Below, piece by piece: positions 25,014 to 32,078 of a DNA stretch of 32,078 bases. Source of the DNA: an uncultured Paracoccaceae bacterium (GTDB taxonomy: Bacteria; Pseudomonadota; Alphaproteobacteria; Rhodobacterales; Rhodobacteraceae). How positions within the stretch are numbered: position 1 is the stretch's first letter; each line of letters starts with the position of its first letter. The notes below the pieces were generated by a model. The model saw only the letters and a program-made list of their open reading frames with translations. It ran no database searches and was not told the origin of the DNA. The translations under genes and the position numbers were made by a program. The DNA lies in assembly GCA_937916485.1 (NCBI GenBank), contig CALFSV010000122.1:1-32078 (forward strand). Direction: 5' to 3'.

Positions 25014-25808
25014 ATGGCTGGCAGCGCGAACCTTAACGTGATGATGAAGACCGCCCGCCGGGTTGGCCGGGGCCTGTTGAAGGACTTTGGCGAGGTCGAG
25101 CAATTGCAGGTCTCGGCCAAGGGTCCGGGTGATTTCGTCAGCCGCGCCGACCGGCAGGCTGAAAAGACGATTCGCGAAGCCCTGATGGAGGCCCGCCCGT
25201 CCTATGGTTTTCTGGGTGAAGAAGGCGGGATGATCGAGGGCGAGGATCCGACCCGTCGCTGGATCGTCGATCCGCTGGATGGCACCACCAACTTTTTGCA
25301 CGGCCTGCCCCATTGGGCGGTGTCCATCGCGCTAGAGCATAAGGGTGCGATCGTGGCGGGGGTCGTCTACGATCCTGTCAAGGACGAGATGTTCTACGCC
25401 GAAAAGGGCGAGGGCGCCTGGCTGAACGAAAGCCGTCTGCGGGTGTCCGGCCGGACCAAAATGATCGAGTCGATCTTTGCGACTGGGATCCCCTTTGCCG
25501 GCAAGAGGACCCTTCCGGCCAGCCTTCAGGACCTGGCCCGCTTGATGCCCGAATGCGCCGGTGTGCGCCGTTTCGGGGCCGCGTCCCTCGATCTGGCCTA
25601 TGTGGCAGCCGGCCGCTACGAAGGCTATTGGGAGCGCGAGTTGCACATCTGGGACATCGCCGCGGGCATGATCATCGTCACCGAGGCCGGTGGCTTTACC
25701 GGTGCCATCCGCGAGGGCAATGATCCGTTGGTCGATGGTGGCCTGATCGTCGCAAACTCGGACATCTTTGACAAATTCGCCAAGATCGTCCGCGCCCGCG
25801 AAGTCTGA
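25014..25808 (+). CDS. suhB: Inositol-1-monophosphatase SuhB
   Basis: This 264-residue Mg2+-dependent phosphatase has the full active site of the family: GEEGG (68-72), WIVDPLDGTTNFLHGLP with metal ligands in DPLDGT (86-91), and WDIAAGMIIVTEAGG starting at Trp213. In E. coli, SuhB also associates with the Nus complex during rRNA transcription. Whether this holds in alphaproteobacteria is not known to me. GGAG at 25002-25005 lies 8 nt before ATG 25014. It is followed after 5 bp by the YdeI-family gene, so the two are probably co-transcribed. The other superfamily member at 6957 has the variant DGTWNF loop. Confidence 0.95.
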   Translation: MAGSANLNVMMKTARRVGRGLLKDFGEVEQLQVSAKGPGDFVSRADRQAEKTIREALMEARPSYGFLGEEGGMIEGEDPTRRWIVDPLDGTTNFLHGLPHWAVSIALEHKGAIVAGVVYDPVKDEMFYAEKGEGAWLNESRLRVSGRTKMIESIFATGIPFAGKRTLPASLQDLARLMPECAGVRRFGAASLDLAYVAAGRYEGYWERELHIWDIAAGMIIVTEAGGFTGAIREGNDPLVDGGLIVANSDIFDKFAKIVRAREV

Positions 25809-25813
25809 CGCGA

Positions 25814-26410
25814 TTGGCGGGGCGCGCGTTACAGGATGCGCCTGAGGTTCAGGTCGACAGCCTGGCGGAGCTGCGCGACTGGCTGACGGTCAATCATGGG
25901 CGGGGTTCAGGTATCTGGCTTGTGACATTCAAACAGGCTGATCCCGACCGATACGTTGCCTATAAGGACATTGTGGACGAGGCACTGTGCTTTGGCTGGG
26001 TCGACAGCCTGCCAAGGGCCAAAGATGCTGACAGGACCATGCTGTACCTGTCGCCCCGAAAGGCCGGCAGCAATTGGAGCAGGGTCAACAAGGCCAAAGT
26101 CGACCGGCTGGAGGCCGAGGGCCGCATGGCCGAGCCGGGGCGAAGGGTTGTCGCCCGCGCCAAGGCCGATGGCACATGGACGGCGCTCGACGACGTTGAA
26201 AACCTTGTCCTTCCGCCCGATCTTGCCGCCGCCTTTGATACCCGCCCCGATCTGCTGTCGGTCTGGGAAGGCTGGCCGAGGTCGGTGAAGCGCGGTGCGC
26301 TTGAGATACTTTTGAACGCCCGGCGCTCCGCAACTCGCTCGGCCCGTATAGCCACCATCCTGGAAAGCGCCGAGCGTGGTGAACGGCCCTTTCAGTGGAG
26401 GAAAACCTGA
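25814..26410 (+). CDS. YdeI/OmpD-associated family protein
   Basis: This 198-residue protein matches the YdeI/OmpD-associated (bacteriocin-protection/YdeI) family. Motifs are SGIWLVTFKQADPDRYVAYK, VDEALCFGWVDSLPR, MLYLSPRKAGSNWSRVNK and a C-terminal RSVKRGALEILLNARR. Members are annotated for a link with OmpD or antimicrobial-peptide tolerance in enteric bacteria, but the biochemical role is not established. The start is uncertain: TTG 25814 is the only early initiator in frame, without a visible Shine-Dalgarno, five nt after the suhB stop. Coupled translation from suhB is therefore likely. No signal peptide is present. Confidence 0.85.
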   Translation: MAGRALQDAPEVQVDSLAELRDWLTVNHGRGSGIWLVTFKQADPDRYVAYKDIVDEALCFGWVDSLPRAKDADRTMLYLSPRKAGSNWSRVNKAKVDRLEAEGRMAEPGRRVVARAKADGTWTALDDVENLVLPPDLAAAFDTRPDLLSVWEGWPRSVKRGALEILLNARRSATRSARIATILESAERGERPFQWRKT

Positions 26411-26485
26411 CCATCGAAGGGATGGAGCGAAATCGGGACCCATGTTAGCCTTTCGTATGTTTTCTTTGAAAATTGGGGTTTGGCG

Positions 26486-27301
26486 ATGAGTTCTTCTGTT
26501 CGTAATTCAATACTTTTGGCGCTGTCGCTGAGTGTCAGCTTTGCCATTGGAAGCGTGGCGGCGGCCGCAACCTGCGGGAACGACGGGTCCGGGTACAACC
26601 GTTGGAAACAGGATTTCGCCGCCGAGGCAGCGGCGGTTGGTGTCGGGCAAAGGGGCCTGCAGGCCCTGGCCGCGTCAAGCTATTCGCAAAGAACCATCAA
26701 CGCGGATCGAAACCAGCGTGGTGTGCGCTATCCGCTGGATGAGTTCATTCGCATTCGGCTGGGATCGCTGGACGGCTTTGCCGCACAGGTCAAACGTCGG
26801 ATCGACGGGAACCCTGCGTTTTATGCCTCGCTTGAACAGGCCTATGGCGTACCTGCGGGAATCTTGCTGGCAATTCACGGTATGGAAACCGGTTTCGGCA
26901 GCAATATGGGGTCCGAAAATGTGATCAATTCGATCCTGACTGTGGCCTACGATTGCCGCCGTTCGGATCTGTTCACGCCGCATGCGGTCGCGGCGCTGAT
27001 CATGGTGGATCGGGGGATGCTGTCGACCAGCCAGATCGGAGCGTTTCACGGAGAGTTGGGGCATACCCAGTTCCTGCCGGGCAATGCCCTGCGCTATGGG
27101 GTCGATGCAAACGGCGACGGGACGATTGATTTCAACAACCTTGCTGATTCATTGGCATCCACCGCCAACTATCTGCGCCAAAAGGGTTGGCAGCCGGGGC
27201 AACCCTTTAACGAGGGCACCCTAAACTTTCGCGTGTTGAACGAATGGAACGCGGCCACGGTCTATCAACAGGCCATCGCCCTTGTCGCTGCGCGGGTCTG
27301 A
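26486..27301 (+). CDS. MltB-type lytic murein transglycosylase
   Basis: This 271-residue precursor would cleave peptidoglycan glycan strands in the periplasm to 1,6-anhydromuramic ends. A signal peptide spans about residues 1-28 (SILLALSLSVSFAIGSVAAA); the following ATC is not a lipobox, so the protein is likely soluble. The SLT_2 catalytic Glu is Glu134 in HGMETGFGSNMG. GELGHTQFLPG and DSLASTANYLRQKGW are family motifs. An EF-hand-like loop, DANGDGTID, at 207-215 corresponds to the calcium site known in Slt35/MltB. It is about 90 residues shorter than E. coli MltB. ATG 26486, with GGGG 8 nt upstream, is preferred over TTG 26480. Confidence 0.9.
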   Translation: MSSSVRNSILLALSLSVSFAIGSVAAAATCGNDGSGYNRWKQDFAAEAAAVGVGQRGLQALAASSYSQRTINADRNQRGVRYPLDEFIRIRLGSLDGFAAQVKRRIDGNPAFYASLEQAYGVPAGILLAIHGMETGFGSNMGSENVINSILTVAYDCRRSDLFTPHAVAALIMVDRGMLSTSQIGAFHGELGHTQFLPGNALRYGVDANGDGTIDFNNLADSLASTANYLRQKGWQPGQPFNEGTLNFRVLNEWNAATVYQQAIALVAARV

Positions 27302-27316
27302 CCCGCAAAGCGCAAC

Positions 27317-27348
27317 AAAAAAGGGGAAGAGCCGTCGCTCTTCCCCTT
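27317..27348 (-). terminator. Strong Rho-independent terminator of pnp
   Basis: AAGGGGAAGAGC (27321-27332) pairs perfectly with 27337-27348 around a 4-nt loop. On the minus strand the stem is followed by a T-run (27322-27317). It ends pnp and also separates it from the converging transglycosylase gene. On the plus strand only AATCG follows, so termination there is weaker. Confidence 0.9.
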
Positions 27349-27373
27349 AATCGTTTGGTCGGAAAGGGGCTGA

Positions 27374-29509
27374 TTACTCAGTCGCTTCCTCGGTCTTGGT
27401 CTCTTCTACACCAGTCTCCTGGTTCACGACCTTCATCGACAGGCGAACCTTGCCGCGATCGTCAAAGCCCAAAAGCTTGACCCAGACTTCTTGGCCTTCC
27501 TTCAGCACGTCCGAAGGATGGTTCAGGCGGCGGTTCTCGATCTGAGACACGTGGACCAGACCGTCGCGCTTGCCAAAGAAGTTCACGAAGGCGCCGAAAT
27601 CGACAAGCTTCACGACAGTGCCTTTGTAGACCTTGCCCTCTTCGGGCTCGGCCACGATGGACCAGATCATGTCGTAGGCCTTCTTGATGGCTTCGCCGTT
27701 GGGCGATGCGATCTTGATGATGCCGTCGTCGTTGATGTCGACCTTGGCACCGGACACTTCGACGATCTCGCGGATGACCTTGCCGCCGGACCCGATGACT
27801 TCACGGATCTTGTCGGTGGGCACCTGCATGGTTTCGATGCGCGGGGCATGGACCGAGAACTCTTGTGCTCCGGTCAGGGCCTTGGACATTTCGCCCAGGA
27901 TGTGCAGACGGCCGGCCTTGGCTTGTTCCATGGCCTTTTCCATGATGGCGGGCGTGATGCCGGCCACCTTGATGTCCATCTGCAAGGAAGTGATCCCGGC
28001 TTCGGTGCCTGCGACCTTGAAGTCCATGTCGCCAAGGTGGTCTTCGTCACCCAGAATGTCGGTCAGAACGGCATAAGATCCGTCTTCTTCCAGAACCAGA
28101 CCCATGGCCACACCAGCAACGGCGGCCTTCAGCGGCACACCAGCGTCCATCATGGCCAAAGAGCCACCGCAAACGGACGCCATGGAGGACGAGCCGTTCG
28201 ATTCAGTGATCTCGGACACCAGACGAATGGTGTAGGGGAAATCGGTCGCGGGCGGCAGGACGGCCTGAAGGGCACGCCAGGCCAGCTTACCATGTCCAAT
28301 CTCGCGGCGGCCCGGGCCAGAAACCCGACCAACTTCACCAACCGAGTAGGGAGGGAAGTTGTAGTGCAGCAGGAAGTTGGATTTGAAATTGCCGTGCAGG
28401 GCGTCGATGAACTGCTCATCATCGCCGGTGCCCAGCGTGGTCACGACCAGGCCTTGTGTTTCACCACGGGTGAACAGGGCAGAGCCGTGGGTCCGGGGCA
28501 GAAGTCCGGTTTCGCAAACGATCGGACGAACGGTGTCGAGCGAGCGGCCGTCGATCCGGCGGCCATGCTTGACGACGTCGCCGCGCAGGACCGAGGATTC
28601 GAGCTTTTTCATTGCAGAGCCGAGGTTCTCGTCGGCCAGTTGCTCTTCGGTCAGGGTCGCCTTGATGGCGTCTTTGGCGGCAGAGACAGCCGACACGCGC
28701 TCTTGCTTGTCGGTGATGGCGTAGGCGGCGCGCATCTGTTCTTCCCCGGCGGCCTTCACAGCAGCCATGAGGTCCGAGTAGTCGGGCGGGGTGTAGTCGA
28801 AAGGCTCTTTCGCACAGTCTTCGGCCAGATCAATGATCAGGTCGATCACGGGTTGGATCTGCTCATGTGCAAAGTTGATCGCGCCTAGCATCTCGGCCTC
28901 GGTCAGCTCGTAGGCCTCGGACTCGACCATCATGACCGCTTCCTTGGTCCCTGCGACAACCAGGTCGAGCCGCTGCTCGGGGTTGTTGCGCAGGTTGTGC
29001 ATGTCGTCGATGGTCGGGTTGAGGATGTACTCGCCCCCTTCAAAGCCAACGCGGCAGCAGGCGATCGGACCCATGAACGGCGCGCCCGAGATGGTCAGCG
29101 CGGCAGAGGCTGCGATCATCGCGACCACATCGGGGTCGTTGACCAGATCGTGGGACAGAACGGTGCACATGATCAGCACTTCGTTCTTGAAGCCTGGCAC
29201 GAACAGCGGGCGGATCGGACGGTCGATCAGACGCGACGTCAGGGTTTCTTTTTCGGTGGGGCGAGCCTCACGCTTGAAAAAGCCACCGGGGATCTTGCCG
29301 GCTGCGTAGTATTTCTCTTGGTAATGCACGGTCAGGGGGAAAAAGTCCTGTCCGGGCTTTTGTGTCTTGGCGAAGGTCACGTTGGCCATGACGGAGGTTT
29401 CGCCCAAAGTGGCGATGACCGAGCCGTCGGCCTGACGGGCGACCTTACCGGTTTCCAGTGTCAGCGTTTCTTCGCCCCACTGGATTGATTTCTTTACGAG
29501 GTTGAACAT
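27374..29509 (-). CDS. pnp: Polynucleotide phosphorylase
   Basis: PNPase degrades RNA 3' to 5' with phosphate and is a core part of RNA turnover. The 711-residue protein has two RNase PH domains (about 10-140 and 325-550). The active-site segment [20 protein letters not shown] lies near 480-498. A helical linker follows the first core, then the KH domain with [12 protein letters not shown] (about 565-580) and the S1 domain (about 620-695) with [15 protein letters not shown] and GLVHVSQI. A short acidic tail ends the protein. AGGAA lies 7 nt before ATG 29509. pnp normally follows rpsO directly; here a hydroxylase-like gene lies between. The 183-nt leader contains hairpins (AGCGCC 29596-29601 with GGCGCT 29610-29615) that might serve pnp autoregulation. 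Confidence 0.98.
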   Translation of the reverse strand: MFNLVKKSIQWGEETLTLETGKVARQADGSVIATLGETSVMANVTFAKTQKPGQDFFPLTVHYQEKYYAAGKIPGGFFKREARPTEKETLTSRLIDRPIRPLFVPGFKNEVLIMCTVLSHDLVNDPDVVAMIAASAALTISGAPFMGPIACCRVGFEGGEYILNPTIDDMHNLRNNPEQRLDLVVAGTKEAVMMVESEAYELTEAEMLGAINFAHEQIQPVIDLIIDLAEDCAKEPFDYTPPDYSDLMAAVKAAGEEQMRAAYAITDKQERVSAVSAAKDAIKATLTEEQLADENLGSAMKKLESSVLRGDVVKHGRRIDGRSLDTVRPIVCETGLLPRTHGSALFTRGETQGLVVTTLGTGDDEQFIDALHGNFKSNFLLHYNFPPYSVGEVGRVSGPGRREIGHGKLAWRALQAVLPPATDFPYTIRLVSEITESNGSSSMASVCGGSLAMMDAGVPLKAAVAGVAMGLVLEEDGSYAVLTDILGDEDHLGDMDFKVAGTEAGITSLQMDIKVAGITPAIMEKAMEQAKAGRLHILGEMSKALTGAQEFSVHAPRIETMQVPTDKIREVIGSGGKVIREIVEVSGAKVDINDDGIIKIASPNGEAIKKAYDMIWSIVAEPEEGKVYKGTVVKLVDFGAFVNFFGKRDGLVHVSQIENRRLNHPSDVLKEGQEVWVKLLGFDDRGKVRLSMKVVNQETGVEETKTEEATE

Positions 29510-29692
29510 CTATCGTTTCCTGTCTGGGCCAGTCTCGGCGTTCCGAGTGCCCTTTGCATCGCGGCCCCATTGCCGCCGACCCCTGTCCTTTGCACAGCGC
29601 CGGGGTCAGGGCGCTACGTCTCAGATGGCGGGGCCATACAGGAGAACGGGGTGTTTGGAAAGGGGCGCGGGCCCAGGTGTGACAGGTCGGAC

Positions 29693-30421
29693 CTAGCCCT
29701 GGGTCGACTGTGCCCGACCGCGCGGCATCGACGGCAGGCCCCAGGCCTTGCGGGCCGTTACCAGCCGCAGATCTTCGGGATCCATGCCAAGGCTCAGGAT
29801 CGTGTCCCGGTCGTAGCGCTGCCGGGCGACGCTTGGGTCATGGCTCGTCCCGAACAACCGGTCAATCCAGCCCATCCCAAAGCTGACGTGGAAGGTGGCG
29901 TGATGGTCCTGAAAATGGTGGGCAAGGTGGCTTCTCGTGACCCGTTGACCGAACCAGCCCTTGCTTATGTTCAGATGGGCGAGGGTGTGACAGTACTCGT
30001 AAAAGGTAAACGCGGTGACAGACCCCACGAACAGCGCCACCGCCGCCCAGGTGAGCGCGGGTGTAAGCCCCACGAACGGCCATAGGACAAGGCTGTGCAG
30101 GGCGACGGCCAAAAGCCCGAAACGGACCGGATACCAGTGGTCGTTTCCCGTAAAGAACTCTGGGTCGCCGGGGAATTCGTGATGACCGATATGGCTGCGA
30201 TAGAGGGCGTTGAAGACCCCCTGATCTTGCGGCGGTTCCCGATGCAGCAGAAAGCGGTGCATGACGTATTCGACCATGAATTGCAGGACGATCCCGTAGG
30301 CCACCGAAGCCATCAGCCAAGTCGAGAGGTTAAGGACCAACAGGGCCAGACCCGCAAGCCAAAAGGGCAAAAGCCGTTGCAGGCTGCCCATCTGCATCAG
30401 AACGCGAAGGGTCGGGAGCAT
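29693..30421 (-). CDS. Membrane fatty acid hydroxylase/sterol desaturase family protein
   Basis: This 242-residue integral membrane protein has the eight-histidine di-iron motifs of the FA_hydroxylase superfamily: HRFLLH (55-60), HIGHH (77-81), HTLAH (145-149), HLAHH (165-169) and HH at 173-174. Hydrophobic segments lie at about 20-50 and 100-143. Such enzymes use O2 to hydroxylate or desaturate lipids, sterols or carotenoids. The substrate is unknown. GAGG sits 7 nt before ATG 30421. It lies between rpsO and pnp on the same strand, 163 bp after rpsO, whose terminator intervenes, and 183 bp before pnp. A structured CCCAGG/CCTGGG hairpin (29672-29703) spans its stop codon without a T-run. Confidence 0.9.
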   Translation of the reverse strand: MLPTLRVLMQMGSLQRLLPFWLAGLALLVLNLSTWLMASVAYGIVLQFMVEYVMHRFLLHREPPQDQGVFNALYRSHIGHHEFPGDPEFFTGNDHWYPVRFGLLAVALHSLVLWPFVGLTPALTWAAVALFVGSVTAFTFYEYCHTLAHLNISKGWFGQRVTRSHLAHHFQDHHATFHVSFGMGWIDRLFGTSHDPSVARQRYDRDTILSLGMDPEDLRLVTARKAWGLPSMPRGRAQSTQG

Positions 30422-30520
30422 GGGATGCCTCTTCGATCTTAATGGGTGGTATGCTTTCCCGCCTTACAGCTCCGGTCAACCGAAACGCGGCGTCATGCCC
30501 TGTGATGGGTGTTGCTCCTG

Positions 30521-30556
30521 AAACGAAAACGCCCGCCAGTCTTGCGACGGCGGGCG
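30521..30556 (-). terminator. Rho-independent terminator of rpsO
   Basis: CGCCCGCC (30530-30537) pairs with GGCGGGCG (30549-30556), with further inner pairing around a TTGC loop. On the minus strand TTTTCGTTTC follows. It lies 29 nt past the rpsO stop and would uncouple rpsO, at least partly, from the downstream genes. Confidence 0.85.
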
Positions 30557-30584
30557 AAACGATAAGCCTTTGGTTGGCTTTGCC

Positions 30585-30854
30585 TTAGCGGCGGATGCCA
30601 AGCCGCTGGATCAGGCTCTGGTAGCGGGCCACGTCCTTCTTCTTGACATAGTCAAGAAGCTTGCGGCGGGTGGCGACCATCACCAGAAGGCCACGGCGAC
30701 CGTGGTTGTCCTTCTTGTGGGTCTTGAAGTGTTCGGTCAGCGTGGAAATCCGCGAGGACAGGATCGCAACCTGTACTTCGGGGGAACCGGTGTCGCCTTC
30801 TTTGGTGGCGAATTCCTTGATCACGCGTGCTTTTTCTTCTGCAGTAATCGACAT
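30585..30854 (-). CDS. rpsO: 30S ribosomal protein S15
   Basis: S15 is a primary binder of the 16S rRNA central domain and forms an intersubunit bridge. The 89-residue length is exactly that of the family. [52 protein letters not shown] and the final [13 protein letters not shown] are all canonical. ATG 30854 has AAGGAG 7 nt upstream. An in-frame start five codons earlier is less likely. It has its own terminator, and a hairpin in the leader may be a site of feedback control by S15. Confidence 0.99.
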   Translation of the reverse strand: MSITAEEKARVIKEFATKEGDTGSPEVQVAILSSRISTLTEHFKTHKKDNHGRRGLLVMVATRRKLLDYVKKKDVARYQSLIQRLGIRR

Positions 30855-30922
30855 CGGGGTCTCCTTCATTGCAAAGGGTTATGGCGCAGGCCGGGATGTC
30901 GTCCAGCAGGGCCCGTGGAGGT

Positions 30923-30959
30923 ATCGTTCCTTCCGGCTTGTGGGCATATCGGGAACGAT
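30923..30959 (-). promoter_or_regulatory. Hairpin in the rpsO leader (possible S15 autoregulatory element)
   Basis: ATCGTTCC (30923-30930) and GGAACGAT (30952-30959) form a perfect 8-bp stem with a 21-nt loop, 69 nt upstream of the rpsO start. S15 represses its own translation through leader RNA structures in several bacterial groups, with little sequence similarity between them. Assignment here is inference. Confidence 0.4.
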
Positions 30960-31011
30960 GGGCGCTCTTAGCGGACACTGGCACAAAAGAAAAGCACCGA
31001 TTTCAGGTCCG

Positions 31012-31908
31012 TCAGGTCGCAATCAGATTGACGGTATTCAAGTCCAGCGATGTTTGACCCGGAAGAATGGCGACCGGCTGATCGTCTGCCAGAAGTGTCA
31101 GGGCATCCCCCTCGACGACAGTACTTAGGATCGGGGCAGGGCCAGCAGGATCATAAAGCACGGCCAGCGTGTCTTGGGCATTGTCAAAATCCTCGAGTAT
31201 GGCAGGGCCGTGCGCCCCTGCCTGCACGGCAAAGATATCTGCGCCAGTCCCACCGTTCATGTTATTGAAGGCACCACCCAGCAGGACGTCATCGCCGGCA
31301 CCGCCGTTCAAGTAGTCAAAGTCAGGGGTTTCCTCTCCCGATATCCCGTCAAGGATGTCTGCTCCTAACCCACCATGCAGCACGTCCAGGCCGGCGCCGC
31401 CGACCAGAAAATCATCATCCAGCGATCCGTGCAGGGCGTCATCCCCTGTTCCGCCGTAAATCTCGTCCCGGCCCCCGCCACCGCTTAGCCGGTCGTCGCC
31501 CGCGTCACCGTAAAGACTGTCGTCGCCTATTGATCCGGCAAGGTCGTCATTGCCTGCCCCGCCATCGATTGTATCGGCGCCCCGTCCACCATCCAGCCTG
31601 TCATCACCTTCGCCACCGGATAGTTGGTCATCGCCCTCGATGGCGTCCAGCCAATCGTTGCCGGACCCGCCGGACAGGGCATCGTCGCTTGCGCTGCCTT
31701 GTCCGATCATGGGGGGCGAGATCAGTGGCTCGGTCTCGTTCAGCAGGTCGGGCAGGGCGTTGTTTGACTGGGCTCCGGTCGGGTCAGGACCGGGCCGGCC
31801 CTCGCCGTCCTCAGACCCGTCGCCGTCCTCCGGTTGCTCTGACGGACCCGTGGTCACAAACGCCATACCGAGAAACGCGGCTCCCAGCAGGCCAAGAATA
31901 CCCAACAT
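31012..31908 (-). CDS. Membrane-anchored RTX (hemolysin-type calcium-binding repeat) protein
   Basis: This 298-residue protein starts with a hydrophobic segment (MLGILGLLGAAFLGMAFV), then an acidic, Gly/Pro-rich linker (SEQPEDGDGSEDGEG). After that come about twelve near-continuous nonapeptide repeats of the type GGxGxDxLx (for example GGEGDDRLD, GGAGNDDLA, GDAGDDRLS) and three more further on, ending in GGTGADIFA. These fold into a calcium-filled beta-roll. The C-terminus (LEDFDNAQDTLAVLYDP) resembles the end of serralysin-type RTX domains. RTX proteins usually lack an N-terminal signal and leave by type I secretion; here the N-terminus looks like a membrane anchor. ATG 31908 is preferred; TTG codons upstream (31926) are in frame. 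No enzyme domain is present. Confidence 0.88.
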   Translation of the reverse strand: MLGILGLLGAAFLGMAFVTTGPSEQPEDGDGSEDGEGRPGPDPTGAQSNNALPDLLNETEPLISPPMIGQGSASDDALSGGSGNDWLDAIEGDDQLSGGEGDDRLDGGRGADTIDGGAGNDDLAGSIGDDSLYGDAGDDRLSGGGGRDEIYGGTGDDALHGSLDDDFLVGGAGLDVLHGGLGADILDGISGEETPDFDYLNGGAGDDVLLGGAFNNMNGGTGADIFAVQAGAHGPAILEDFDNAQDTLAVLYDPAGPAPILSTVVEGDALTLLADDQPVAILPGQTSLDLNTVNLIAT

Positions 31909-32009
31909 GACACGCAACCCATACAAATGGGGCCGGTAGGCTGCCCCTAGTTGAAGAACAAAACGGGTATATCAGACCAGAAAGAAATCTGGCGGTAAAA
32001 CGAGTGGGA

Positions 32010-32019
32010 TGGTTAACCA
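32010..32019. promoter_or_regulatory. TGGTTAACCA palindrome, possible CtrA half-sites
   Basis: This perfect 10-bp palindrome contains TTAACCA on both strands. With its flanking base it gives TTAACCAT, the CtrA half-site, on the minus strand. It lies about 100 bp upstream of the RTX gene start. One short site is weak evidence. Confidence 0.25.
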
Positions 32020-32023
32020 GCGC

Positions 32024-32078
32024 CTAGACTGCGTCAAAGAATGGCACAAAGGCGTCCAGCACCTCGTCCGGCGACTCT
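32024..32078 (-). CDS. Probable 3' end of a gene running off the right edge
   Basis: A minus-strand frame is open from the window edge to a TAG at 32026-32024. It reads ESPDEVLDAFVPFFDAV, with mostly G/C third positions as in the genes around it. It would be the C-terminus of a protein encoded upstream of the RTX gene on the same strand. Seventeen codons are too few to name a family. Confidence 0.4.
   Translation of the reverse strand, partial: ESPDEVLDAFVPFFDAV

Noticed and set aside
27491..28888. Plus-strand open frame of 465 codons inside pnp
   Set aside because: It is antisense to pnp, with His/Asp/Gly-rich low-information sequence and no start signal.
31024..31926. Coding repeats of the RTX protein as a CRISPR or DNA tandem array
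   Set aside because: The periodicity is 27 bp and in frame, with variable codons, so it reflects the protein nonapeptide and not a DNA-level array.
1..32078. Defence island, prophage, toxin-antitoxin or secondary-metabolite system
   Set aside because: I read both strands and found only metabolic, translation, envelope and regulatory genes. No transposase, nuclease, helicase, integrase or biosynthetic cluster is present.

Overview
The window looks like ordinary chromosomal DNA of an alphaproteobacterium, most probably a member of the Rhodobacteraceae (roseobacter group). This rests on high G+C with strong G/C preference at third codon positions, a PopZ (DUF2497) gene beside a methyltransferase/TolC pair, an alphaproteobacterial-type ValRS, MetF/MetR, a small Rhodobacterales-type family at 5774-6097, an RTX-repeat protein, and two copies of a CCTCCGG..TATTT extragenic repeat that I associate from memory with this family. 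Coding density is about 93%. I see no transposase, integrase, phage module, CRISPR array or toxin-antitoxin pair.

Layout. 1-428: low-coding left edge and a tRNA-Cys(GCA) gene on the minus strand. 429-3629 (+): PIMT-like methyltransferase, tolC, popZ. 3626-5077 (-): cobQ, whose stop codon shares a CTAG with the popZ stop. 5130-5702 (+): a polytopic membrane protein with a His/Asp motif. 5774-6097 (-): a conserved small protein. 6323-7799 (+): efp, then an inositol-monophosphatase-family enzyme. 7934-11174 (-): ygfZ, and a coupled pair of a Tyr/dual-specificity phosphatase and an MsbA-like ABC exporter. 11331-12512 (+): class V aminotransferase ending inside a 26-bp palindrome that recurs 47 bp later. 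12585-17799 (-): small membrane protein, HisC-like aminotransferase, valS, Lrp/AsnC regulator. 17918-22476 (+): ornithine/lysine-type decarboxylase, an orphan form-II CoxL-like molybdenum hydroxylase subunit, and a translationally coupled DUF2235 hydrolase. 22535-23916 (-): PaaI-type thioesterase and metF, divergent from metR (24022-24933, +), with two MetR boxes between them. 25014-27301 (+): suhB, a YdeI/OmpD-associated-family protein, an MltB-type lytic transglycosylase. 27374-30854 (-): rpsO, a membrane fatty-acid-hydroxylase-like gene, and pnp. 31012-31908 (-): membrane-anchored RTX protein. 32024-32078 (-): probable 3' end of one more gene.

Several groups form clear functional units: metR/metF (methionine and one-carbon metabolism), rpsO/pnp (translation and RNA decay), phosphatase/ABC exporter (envelope, inferred), Lrp/decarboxylase (amino-acid-responsive control, inferred) and CoxL-like/DUF2235 (unknown process). 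TolC and the RTX protein could be secretion partners, but nothing in the window links them. I did not find an obvious new defence or mobile system. The most interesting points are the orphan CoxL-like gene coupled to a DUF2235 hydrolase, the hydroxylase gene lodged between rpsO and pnp, the extragenic repeats that supply stop codons, and the helically phased MetR boxes.
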